Origin: an uncultured Chloroflexota bacterium
Lineage (GTDB): Bacteria; Chloroflexota; Chloroflexia; Chloroflexales; Chloroflexaceae
Assembly: GCA_937120965.1 (NCBI GenBank)
Contig: CAKZKA010000217.1
Span: 1-35,939 of the forward strand
Length of the DNA: 35,939 nucleotides
Direction: 5' to 3'
In this document: positions 1 to 9,709 of the stretch, in pieces
Layout: every line of letters begins with the position of its first letter
Position numbering within the stretch: the first letter of the stretch is position 1
The notes under the pieces: model-generated
Told to the model about the DNA's origin: nothing
The model's input: only the letters and a program-made list of their open reading frames with translations
Databases searched by the model: none
Translations under genes and position numbers: made by a program

Positions 1-7
1 TATCTTT

Positions 8-115
8 GGGAGGGCCGCCCCCTCCCTGGCCCTCCCCCGCTGGGGGAGGGAACCGGGCGCCTCCCCGCAGGGAGGGGCATGGGGAAACCCGGTTTCCCCG
101 TATTTTCACCTCAGA
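8..115 (+). repeat. Composite palindromic repeat, 3' part of a copy
   Basis: The stretch before the LysR gene is a run of nested palindromes: GGGAGGGCCGCCCCCTCCC at 8-26, a C-run/G-run stem near 32-50, a CTCCCC/GGGGAG stem near 61-76, and GGGGAAACCCGGTTTCCCC at 81-99. It ends in a GTATTTTCACCTCAG tail. The same order recurs at 1802-1967 and 12701-12863, so this is the right part of a longer element cut by the window start. Confidence 0.85.
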
Positions 116-146
116 GCATTGAGGGACGCGCAATCTATCACGTGCA

Positions 147-1061
147 ATGGACGCACAGAAGCTGACCTACTTTCTGGCCGCCGCGCATACCCAGAACTTC
201 CGCAAGGCGGCGGAGTTGTGTTACGTGGCCCAGCCGGTGCTCAGCCGGCAGATCGCCGCGCTCGAACAGGAACTGGGTGTGGAACTGTTCACCCGCCAGA
301 GCCGCCGGGTGACGCTGACCTCCGCCGGTACGGCCTTCATTCCCCACGCCCGTGACATCCTCGAACGCATGCAGGCCGCCCGGCACAGCATGGCCGCGCG
401 GCGCAACCAGGCCGGCGGCGTGTTGAACGTCGGCTGCATCGAGCCGCTCTCCGATACCCTGTTGCCCCCGGCCTTCGCCCTGTTCCAGGGCCGCTTCCCC
501 ACCGCCCATGTTAACGTGACGGTCAGCGGAACCGAGGAGTTGTTCGGGCTGGTGGAAGAGGGACGCCTGGAACTGGGCCTCTTCGGGCTGGCCCCGGAGC
601 GGATGCGCCCGCAACCCTTCCTGGTGGTTCACGAGTTGTACCGTGACCGCCTGGCACTCCTCGTGGCCGCCGATCACCCCCTGGCGCGCGAGGCGCGCCC
701 GGTCGGGGTCGCGCAACTCTTTGTCGAGCGCCTGGCCCTGCTCAACCAGCGCTTCGCTATGCGCCGCATCCTCGAGCGCATCTTCGCCCAGCACTCTCGC
801 GAATTGAACCCGGTGCTGAACATTGACAACGTCGCCACGCTCAAGTTGATCGTCCAGCACGGCGGCGTCAGCACCGTGCTGCCCCAGTCGCTCCTCTCCC
901 CCGCCGACCGCCAGGCCGGTATGGCCGCCCTGCTCATCCACGATCTGCCCGACATCTTTACCTTCGCCCTGGTGTACCGGCGCGAGGCGACCCTTTCGGC
1001 GGTGGCCGAAGGGTTCATCACCGCCGTTACCGAGAGTATCGCCAGCGTGCGCCCGGTGTAG
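147..1061 (+). CDS. LysR-family transcriptional regulator
   Basis: This 304-residue protein has the size and layout of a LysR-type regulator. The N-terminal winged helix-turn-helix (about residues 1-60) contains the typical FRKAAELCYVAQPVLSRQIAALEQELG stretch split as FRKAAELCYVAQP then SRQIAALEQELGVELF, followed by a linker helix and a periplasmic-binding-like effector domain (about 90-295). Family members act as tetramers and respond to a small ligand, often controlling a neighbouring gene. The nearest downstream gene on the same strand is the fused E1 dehydrogenase, about 940 bp away beyond repeats, so a link to it is only a guess. The start ATG gives the canonical MDAQKLTYFLAAA opening; no good Shine-Dalgarno is seen just before it. 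The ligand cannot be told from sequence. Confidence 0.93.
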   Translation: MDAQKLTYFLAAAHTQNFRKAAELCYVAQPVLSRQIAALEQELGVELFTRQSRRVTLTSAGTAFIPHARDILERMQAARHSMAARRNQAGGVLNVGCIEPLSDTLLPPAFALFQGRFPTAHVNVTVSGTEELFGLVEEGRLELGLFGLAPERMRPQPFLVVHELYRDRLALLVAADHPLAREARPVGVAQLFVERLALLNQRFAMRRILERIFAQHSRELNPVLNIDNVATLKLIVQHGGVSTVLPQSLLSPADRQAGMAALLIHDLPDIFTFALVYRREATLSAVAEGFITAVTESIASVRPV

Positions 1062-1146
1062 GGCCGCGGCGCACCCTCATCAGGCCGCAGCCGCCCGGCC
1101 CTCCGCCGGCACGCGGAGAACGCCGGTATGCCCGCATTTCTCCCTC

Positions 1147-1463
1147 AGCCGTCCATGCGACTGCGCCGCACAACGACAAGATGAACATGGGTTTTTCTTG
1201 GGAGGGCTGCGCCCTCCCAAACCCTCCCCGCGGGCGGGTTGGTTCCTGGGACGGCTGCGCCCTCCCACACCCTCCCGCGGGCGGGCTATGTTCACCTCAG
1301 AGTCAGGCACACCTTGCGCATTCGTTTATTCGTTTCCCATTCGTTGGCCCATTTCCCCTCTGCGTCGCAGGAAGCCCATTCCAGAGCAGGTGAAACCCGT
1401 TGAAGGGCTGCGCCCTCCCAAACCCTCCCGCCAGGGAGGGGTGTGGGGAAACCGGGTTTCCCC
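1147..1463. repeat. Repeat cluster: CATGCG..GCCGCACAACGAC module, GGGAGGGC palindromes, 19-bp palindrome
   Basis: From 1147 there is a CATGCGACTGCGCCGCAC module leading into GATGAACAT, then two GGGAGGGCTGCGCCCTCCC-like palindromes (near 1199 and 1250), about 100 bp of AT-richer non-repeated DNA near 1300-1390, another GGGCTGCGCCC stem near 1406, and GGGGAAACCGGGTTTCCCC at 1445-1463. No credible gene lies between 1062 and 2004. Peptides predicted here are repeat translations. Confidence 0.8.
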
Positions 1464-1583
1464 ATGTCCCTATCGTGCGCATCGGCGTATCACCCTGGAA
1501 CCAAAGAGGTACTGGACAACCATGCCTCCCCGACCTATCCTGAAGGTGGCGAAACGTTTCGCGCGCGACTATCGGGAGAACGT

Positions 1584-1796
1584 GGGGAACCCCGGGTTCC
1601 CCCCCACTCGCTGGGAGGGTGCCACCCGCCCTCGGGCAGGGGTGTGGGGAACCCCGGGTTCCCCTCTCACCACCCGCCGGGAGCGCGCCGCCCGCCCCCG
1701 GGTAGGGGCGTGGGGAACCCCGGGTTTCCCTCCCTCCACCCGCCAGGAGAGCACTGCCCGCCCTCGGGCAGGGGTGTGGGGAAACCTGGTTTCCCC
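1584..1796. repeat. Tandem array of four 19-bp palindromes, about 62-66 bp apart
   Basis: Four GGGGAACCCCGGGTTCCCC-type palindromes begin at 1584, 1646, 1712 and 1778. Between them lie similar spacers with a CCGCCC...GGGCAGGGG-type stem. Spacings of 62, 66 and 66 bp show a tandemly amplified unit. The last copy has drifted to GGGGAAACCTGGTTTCCCC. Confidence 0.85.
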
Positions 1797-1801
1797 ATAT
1801 T

Positions 1802-1967
1802 CTCACATTAGACGGTCATGCGCATGGCGCACAACGCCGCGATGAACATAGGGCGTCTTCGGGAGGGCCGCCCCCTCCCTGGCCCTCCCCCGCTGGGGGA
1901 GGGAACCGGGCTTCTCCCCTCAGGGAGGGGGATGGGGAAACCCGGTTTCCCCGTATTTTCACATTAG
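1802..1967 (+). repeat. Full composite palindromic element (about 165 bp)
   Basis: This appears to be a complete element. A TCACATTAG border is followed by CGGTCATGCGCATGGCGC and ACAACGCCGCGATGAACAT, then GGGAGGGCCGCCCCCTCCC, a CCTCCCCC/GGGGGAGG stem, a CTCCCCTCAGGGAG stem, GGGGAAACCCGGTTTCCCC at 1934-1952, and a closing GTATTTTCACATTAG. The copy at 12701-12863 matches it nearly base for base. An inverted copy lies near 25061-25190. Confidence 0.85.
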
Positions 1968-2004
1968 CCTGTTCGGACCAACGACGCTCCGGAGGAAGAA
2001 AAAA

Positions 2005-4398
<2,394 letters not shown>

Positions 4399-4399
4399 T

Positions 4400-4418
4400 G
4401 GGGAAACCGGGTTTCCCC
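4400..4418 (+). terminator. Repeat palindrome one base after the E1 stop codon
   Basis: GGGGAAACCGGGTTTCCCC starts two bases after the TGA and is followed by GTTTGC. The hairpin position suits a terminator for the E1 gene, but the T-run is short, so termination is inferred. Confidence 0.5.
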
Positions 4419-4419
4419 G

Positions 4420-4676
4420 TTTGCATATCAATGCAAAGAGATGCTCCTGGGAGGGCGCAGCCCTCCCAGACCCTCCCCTCAGGGAGGGGGTTGGGGAAAC
4501 CCGGTTTCCCCATATTTTCACCTCAGGCCCTATGCGCGGGGCGCACAACGCCAGAATGAAAATATTATTGTTCTTGGGAGGGCTTCGCCCTCCCAAACCC
4601 TCCCCGCTGGCGGGTTATTTCCTGGGAGGACTTCGCCCTCCCAGACCCTCCCGTACACGGCCTATTTTCACGTCAG
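4420..4676. repeat. Composite repeat cluster between E1 and the BTAD regulator
   Basis: GGGAGGGCGCAGCCCTCCC near 4450 and GGGGAAACCCGGTTTCCCC at 4493-4511 are followed by a CATATTTTCACCTCAG tail, a GGCGCACAACGCCAGAATGAAAAT module, then two further GGGAGGGCTTCGCCCTCCC-type palindromes and a closing CTATTTTCACGTCAG. That closing border overlaps the 3' end of the minus-strand regulator and contains its stop codon. Confidence 0.85.
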
Positions 4677-7624
4677 GCTTCCAGGAGCCGGGCGGCGGCC
4701 ACCTCCCAGGGGGTGGCGCGCCCGCGCCGTTCGGCCTGCGCGGCCGCCACGGGGTCGAGCGCGGCGCGAGTGGCTGCCAGCACCGCCTGCGCCGCGTCCA
4801 CAGTTTCGCGCCAGGTGGCGGGGTGGGCAATAGCCAGGGTCGCCAGTTCGTGGGCCTGCTCCGGCGCGCCGGTTTCGCTCAGCACGATCGCCAGGCCCAC
4901 CAGGGCGTCCATCACGTGGGGCACCACGCCCACCTCGCGGGCCAGGCGCAGCGAGGCCAGCCAGTGCTGGCGCGCCGCCGTCAGGTCGCGCCCCGCGTAG
5001 GCGCCCTCGGCCAGATTGGCGTGGGCGGCAGCCGCGCCGTGCCGGTCGTCCAGGCTCTCGAAGATGATCAGGCTTTCGCTGAGCAACTGCCGCGCTGCGG
5101 CGTGGTCGCCCATCAGCCCCAGTACCCGCCCCAGGCTGCACAGACTCCAGGCTGCGCTGACCTGGTCGCCCATGGCGCTGAAGAGGGTGCTGCTCTCGGT
5201 CAGCAGATCCCTGGCCCGCGCGTAGTCCCCCTGGCTGCCCGCCAGGTCGCCCAGCGCGTCCAGCGCCCATGCGATGCCGGGCTGGTGGTCGAGGGCCTGG
5301 TAGGCGGCCAGCCCTGCCTCGAGCAACTGGCGCGCGCGCGGCTCGTCATCCCGCTCGTCGGCCACGATCCCCAGCCCGGTGAGGGTGAAGGCCACGTCGA
5401 GCGCCTGGCCGTGGGCTTGCAGCACCGGCAGCGCCGCTTCCAGGCGTTGCTCGGCGGTGGCGAATTCGCCGATCCAGCAGTACAACGCCCCGACCCGCGC
5501 CTGCGCCCGGGCTACCAGCACTGCGCAGGCTGGCGCAGCGCGCTCTGCTGGAGGGCCGCGCTCCAGCCGCTCGATCAGCGCCTCCAGGGCCTGAATGCCG
5601 TCGCTGTACCAGCCGCGGACCTCGTGCAGCCGGTAGAAGCCGTCGAGCGCCAGGGCCAGTTCCTCCAGACGCCGCTCCGCTACCGCCCAGGTCCAGGCTT
5701 TCCAGAGATTGTCGTACTCGCTGTCGAGTTCGGCCAGGGCCTGCCGCTGATGGGCGCCCTGCAAGTCCTGGTTGCGCCGATCGAGCAGACGGGCGTAGAA
5801 GCGGCAGAGGCGCAGCATGGTCGCCTGTTCCTCGGCAGGCTCGGCGTGCAGTTTGCGCGCCGCGAATTGCCGCAGCAACTCGTGGATGGCATAGCGCCCG
5901 GCCCGGTCGCGCCGGATGAGGGCCTTGTCGGTGAGGGCGGCCAGGACCAGCGGCGAGGCTCCGGCCACCTCTGTCGCTGCCACGCGGGTGAAGCCGTTCT
6001 CGAAGACGGCGAGTTGCCGCAGGGCCTGTTGCTCGGTGGCAGTGAGCCGCTCCCAGGTCTGCGTGAACACGCCCTCGACGCTGCGGTGCCGCTCGGGCAC
6101 ATCGAGCAGCGAGGTGGTGAGCAGAGCCATGCTCTGGGTCAACTCACGGGCAATCTCCGCGGGCGTCAGCACGCGCACCCAGGCCGCAGCCAGTTCAATC
6201 GCCAGCGGCATCCCCTCCACCAGCCGGCAGATCTCCACCACCGCCAGCAGATCCTCCGGGGTCAGTTCAAAATCGGCGCGCACCTGCCGCGCCCGCAGGG
6301 CAAAGAGTTGCACCGCGGGATAGGCCGCAGGGTCATGCGTCTCGTCGTCTTCCTCGGGAACAGCCAGACCGGCCAGGTCAATGACCCATTCTTCCTGAAG
6401 CTTGAGACGCTCGCGTGACGTAACCAGCAGCTTGAGATGGCGGGTACGGTGCACGAGCGTCCGAAGCAGCGCGGCGCCCTCCAGGGCCTGGTCAACATTG
6501 TCGAGCACCAGCAGGACCTTGCGGTCGTACAGGGCGGCGCACAGCCGCTCCAACCCATCGCCCTGGCCGGTGACGCCAAGGCTTGCGCCGATGGTGGTGA
6601 TCAGTCGCTCGCCGCTACTCACCCCCACCAGCGACATCTGGTACACGCCATCGGGGAAGCGGGCGGCGTTCTGCTGCGCTGCCTGAACGGCCAGGCGCGT
6701 CTTGCCCATGCCGCCCGGGCCGATCAGGGTCAGGATGCGGCAAGCCGGATCCTCCAGGGCCTCGGCGATGCGTTGCAGCTCCTCCTCGCGCCCGAGGAAG
6801 GGCAGACTGGGCGTTTCAATCGCTGCCGTCGGACCCGGCGCAGCAGGGAGACGCGGCGGGGCGCTGCTCCAACGACTGGCCTGCGGCGCGCGGTCGCCCT
6901 GACGGATCTCCTCGTACAGCGCCCGGGTGGCGGGGTCGGGCGCGGCCCCCAGTTCGCGTTCGAGGGCGCTGGCGAGCAGACGGTACTGGCGCAGGGCGGC
7001 GGTGGGCTGGCCCGCCGCCGCGTAGAGGCGCATCAGGCGGCGATGGGCCGGCTCGTGCAGCGGGTCGAGGGCCAGCCAGCGCCGGGCGTAGCCGATCGCG
7101 GTCTCGAGGTCGTCGGCGGCGTCGGGCAGCGCGCTCAGACGGTCGAGCGCTCCGGCCAGCTCCTGGCGCAAGCGTTCGGTCTGGAAGAGTTGCCACTCCT
7201 CGAAGGGGGCGCTGCCGGGCAAACTGAAGCCGGCCATAAAATCGCCGCGGTAGAGCGCCACTGCGTCGCGCAGGTCCGCCCGGTTACCCGCGGCCAGACG
7301 GGCGCGGAAGCGCTCGACATCAACTTCAAACCTCGCGTCGCGCGCGAGGGCCAGCCGGTCGCCAGTGACGTGGAGCCAGGGGCGCAGGATGGGCATCAGC
7401 GCCGCCAGGGCGCGGCGCAGCCCTGCCCGCGATGCGGCCGGTTCGTCATCGGGGGCCAGCAACGCCGCCAGGGCGTCGCGGGGGTGCTCACCCGGCTCCA
7501 TCGCCAGGTAGGCCAGCAGGGCCAGGGCCTTGCGCCGTTCAATCGCTACCGGCGCGCCATCGGCCAGAACCTCCGGCGGCCCGAGCAGACGCAGTTCAAT
7601 CGTCGAGGGGTGCTGTTCGTCCAT
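4673..7624 (-). CDS. SARP/AfsR-like regulator: wHTH-BTAD, NB-ARC ATPase, TPR repeats
   Basis: This 983-residue protein is a large signal-transduction ATPase with transcription-factor parts. Residues about 8-100 form an OmpR-like winged helix (IELRLLGPPEVLADG), and about 100-245 form the BTAD helical domain typical of SARP activators. Then comes an NB-ARC/STAND NTPase with Walker A GPGGMGKT (302-309) and Walker B LLVLDN (371-376). The C-terminal part (about 600-980) is rich in TPR-like helices such as ALDALGDLAGSQGDYARARDLL. By analogy to AfsR-type proteins, ligand or partner binding to the TPRs would control ATP-driven oligomerisation and DNA binding. The stop codon lies in a repeat border. 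Upstream are 12-bp direct repeats beside a putative promoter. Target genes are unknown; the divergent MFS gene is a candidate. Confidence 0.9.
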   Translation of the reverse strand: MDEQHPSTIELRLLGPPEVLADGAPVAIERRKALALLAYLAMEPGEHPRDALAALLAPDDEPAASRAGLRRALAALMPILRPWLHVTGDRLALARDARFEVDVERFRARLAAGNRADLRDAVALYRGDFMAGFSLPGSAPFEEWQLFQTERLRQELAGALDRLSALPDAADDLETAIGYARRWLALDPLHEPAHRRLMRLYAAAGQPTAALRQYRLLASALERELGAAPDPATRALYEEIRQGDRAPQASRWSSAPPRLPAAPGPTAAIETPSLPFLGREEELQRIAEALEDPACRILTLIGPGGMGKTRLAVQAAQQNAARFPDGVYQMSLVGVSSGERLITTIGASLGVTGQGDGLERLCAALYDRKVLLVLDNVDQALEGAALLRTLVHRTRHLKLLVTSRERLKLQEEWVIDLAGLAVPEEDDETHDPAAYPAVQLFALRARQVRADFELTPEDLLAVVEICRLVEGMPLAIELAAAWVRVLTPAEIARELTQSMALLTTSLLDVPERHRSVEGVFTQTWERLTATEQQALRQLAVFENGFTRVAATEVAGASPLVLAALTDKALIRRDRAGRYAIHELLRQFAARKLHAEPAEEQATMLRLCRFYARLLDRRNQDLQGAHQRQALAELDSEYDNLWKAWTWAVAERRLEELALALDGFYRLHEVRGWYSDGIQALEALIERLERGPPAERAAPACAVLVARAQARVGALYCWIGEFATAEQRLEAALPVLQAHGQALDVAFTLTGLGIVADERDDEPRARQLLEAGLAAYQALDHQPGIAWALDALGDLAGSQGDYARARDLLTESSTLFSAMGDQVSAAWSLCSLGRVLGLMGDHAAARQLLSESLIIFESLDDRHGAAAAHANLAEGAYAGRDLTAARQHWLASLRLAREVGVVPHVMDALVGLAIVLSETGAPEQAHELATLAIAHPATWRETVDAAQAVLAATRAALDPVAAAQAERRGRATPWEVAAARLLEA

Positions 7625-7705
7625 GGCGAAGGATTGCGCTCCTGAGACTCATCATAGCCGTGAGAAGCTGTTCTTCCACCTCCACACCTCCACGACTGCA
7701 AACGT

Positions 7706-7733
7706 ATTGTACCCGTCCTGCTACCTCCCGCAA
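7706..7733 (-). promoter_or_regulatory. Putative promoter of the BTAD regulator
   Basis: Read on the minus strand there is TTGCGG (7733-7728), a 16-bp spacer and TACAAT (7711-7706), about 80 bp before the ATG at 7624. The -35 hexamer lies at the inner end of the 12-bp direct-repeat array. The match is reasonable but not strong. Confidence 0.45.
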
Positions 7734-7773
7734 CGCCGGTTGCAACGCCGGTTGCAACGCCGGTCGCAACGGC
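7730..7773. promoter_or_regulatory. 12-bp direct repeats, candidate SARP-type operator
   Basis: Three copies of GCAACGCCGGTT (the third ends in TC) start at 7730, 7742 and 7754, followed by a partial GCAACGGC at 7766. They occupy the gap between the regulator and the divergent transporter, touching the regulator's putative -35 box. SARP regulators are known to bind short direct repeats spaced by about one helical turn near -35. Binding here is inferred. Confidence 0.55.
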
Positions 7774-7990
7774 GGGCGGCACAGGCGCGCAACGGCCGCG
7801 CTGTAGACTGGCTGTGGAAGCAGGAAACGGCGCGTCCGGCGAGTTCTATGCTCGTGAGGGACGCGATAGGAGGGGCGTGGGAGGGCGAAGCCCTCCCCGC
7901 AAAACCCTATTCATCACAACCAGGTTGGCGAGCGACCAGTAAGGCATGCTTCACGGTCATCGGCAATCTGCGATCTGAAATGGCAGGTTT

Positions 7991-9172
7991 ATGTTACGGC
8001 GCGCTCCACAGTACTGGACATGGCGGTTCCTGGCGGGCTTCTTCTTCCAGACCGTCCCGGCGGCGATTCTCACCCCTCTGCTGACGCTGAGCCTGGCCGA
8101 GCGGGGGGTGGAGAGCTGGATCATTGGCGCCCTGGTAGCCGCAGGCTCCCTGGCCTACATGCTGGCGCTGACAGCGGCGCCGGGCCTGGTGCGGCGCTAC
8201 GGCCAGCAAGCCGTCTTCCGCGCCGCCCTGGGTATCGGCGCCCTGGCCCTGGCCGGGCTGGTGCTGTTCGAGCACCCCTTGCCGCTGGCGGCCTGCTTTG
8301 CCCTGGCGGGTTTCACGGCGGGCCTGCGCTTCACCCTGGCCGAGAGTTGGGCGCCGGCGCTGGCCACGCCGCAGACGCGCGGGCGGGTGATGGCGCTGTT
8401 CCAGACCAGCATCGGCGCGGCGCTCTTCGCCGGCTCCGGGAGCCTGCTGATCACGGGCATTCACGGCCCGGCGCCGCGTCTGCTGGCCCTGGCAGCGGGC
8501 CTGGTGGCGCTGGCGCTGCTCTGGCCCATGCGCGCGCCCGCGGCGGCCCGCGAGGCGCCCCTCAAGACCGGGCTGCGGGGCGCGCTGGCGCAGGTCGGGC
8601 CACTGGCGCTCGGCATCGCCCTGCTCGGCGGCCTGTTCGAGTCGGGGTTGAGCGTGGCCCTGCCGCTCTACGGGCTGCACATCGGTCTCGGCTCCACGCT
8701 GGCGGCCGGCATCGTCACCGCGATGGGGCTGGGCAGCCTGGCGCAATACCCCTTCGGCGCCCTGGCCGACCGCTGGTCCTGGCGCCAGGTAATCGTCGGC
8801 ACCACGGTGGTGATCGCGCTGAGCGCGCTGCTGCTGCCGCTCGCCCACGGCTCGCCCTGGCTGCTACTGCTCCTTGGTATGGTCTGGGGCGCTGCCGGGG
8901 GCGGCCTGTACACACTGGCAACCATCCGCAACAGCGCCCGCCTGCGCGGCGAACGCCTGATCACCGCCTCGGCGGTGACGCAGTTCGCCTACATGATCGG
9001 TGATGCCAGCGGGCCAGCGATGGGCGGCCTGGTGCTCGACCTGGCGCCGGGCTTCGGCCTGCCGGCCCTGGTCATCGGGGCCGGGCTGCTCGGACTTGCT
9101 CTGACCCTCGGGCTCGCTGAGCCTGCGCACCGCTTGCTCCAGCCCGCCAACCCCATCCCCGTCGAATCGTAG
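7991..9172 (+). CDS. MFS transporter (12 membrane segments)
   Basis: This 393-residue hydrophobic protein has the length and pattern of a major facilitator: about twelve hydrophobic stretches in two halves separated by a polar region near residues 175-195 (PAAAREAPLKTGLRG). The first half includes AESWAPALATPQTRGRVMALFQT, shown here as AESWAPALATP then TRGRVMALFQT, similar to the segment 4-5 loop of YcaD-like or sugar-type members. The second half has a QYPFGALADRWSWRQVI loop, matching the conserved MFS G-x-x-x-D-R pattern after segment 8. It would move a small solute or drug across the inner membrane by a proton-linked mechanism; the substrate cannot be read from sequence. It is divergent from the BTAD regulator, which may control it. 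The ribosome site before the ATG is weak. Confidence 0.88.
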   Translation: MLRRAPQYWTWRFLAGFFFQTVPAAILTPLLTLSLAERGVESWIIGALVAAGSLAYMLALTAAPGLVRRYGQQAVFRAALGIGALALAGLVLFEHPLPLAACFALAGFTAGLRFTLAESWAPALATPQTRGRVMALFQTSIGAALFAGSGSLLITGIHGPAPRLLALAAGLVALALLWPMRAPAAAREAPLKTGLRGALAQVGPLALGIALLGGLFESGLSVALPLYGLHIGLGSTLAAGIVTAMGLGSLAQYPFGALADRWSWRQVIVGTTVVIALSALLLPLAHGSPWLLLLLGMVWGAAGGGLYTLATIRNSARLRGERLITASAVTQFAYMIGDASGPAMGGLVLDLAPGFGLPALVIGAGLLGLALTLGLAEPAHRLLQPANPIPVES

Positions 9173-9470
9173 CCTCCGGGGTTGGCAAGCCCTCCCCACT
9201 GATACCATTTTAGATTTTGGATTCTGGATTGCCACGCTGGGCAGCACAACGCCTGAAACCGCTTCAAGCAATGCGGCATCATCAACGGTAATTGGTATGA
9301 GAGGGTCCGGGCCTTCAGGTTGTAGAGTTTCTGGCGGATGGCGTCCTGATGCGCTGCTGGTCCTCACCCCCCTGCCCCCCTTCGACTCCGCTCAGGGCAA
9401 GCCTCTCCCTGAGCGGGAGAGGGGGGTATAAAACAGCCCCCGCCATTCCACAAAATGAGAATCTTTTCCA
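9173..9470. other. Intergenic region with a minor hairpin
   Basis: No gene is seen. The stretch contains an AT-rich segment near 9208-9230, a CTTCGACTCCGCTCAG remnant near 9381 related to the CTTCGACAGGCTCAG repeat at 24.7 kb, and a CTCTCCC/GGGAGAG hairpin near 9412-9430. Confidence 0.5.
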
Positions 9471-9500
9471 TTGACAGATGCGGGAATAATGTGATATAAC
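9471..9500 (+). promoter_or_regulatory. Strong promoter of the acyl-CoA dehydrogenase gene
   Basis: A perfect TTGACA at 9471-9476 is followed by an 18-bp spacer and TATAAC at 9495-9500. A TG at 9492-9493 makes this an extended -10 (TGATATAAC). Transcription should begin near 9507, giving a leader of about 200 nt before the ATG at 9710. Confidence 0.8.
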
Positions 9501-9709
9501 ATGCGTAACGCATCGCGTTATCCTCGCCTGATTCTCCTCATGTCTACCGGGAATACAGTCTCTGTCGCGCGACGGGCAGCGTCTTGTAATCCCCGAGAGG
9601 CACAGGCAGACCCGAAGGGGCGGGAGAAGAACAGGCCCGGCGGAACAACGGCGATCCGTCGGCTGGCGACAGCGGCGTCGCTGGCAGCTACAACAACTGG
9701 AGGATTTCC

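Noticed and set aside
1584-1796. Possible CRISPR array
   Set aside because: The repeats are palindromes with related, not unique, spacers, and no cas genes are present.
4421-6418. 665-codon open frame opposite the BTAD regulator, and the 402-codon frame at 6437-7645
   Set aside because: They are shadows of the regulator with low-complexity Gln/Gly/Arg composition. The minus-strand protein has complete domains.
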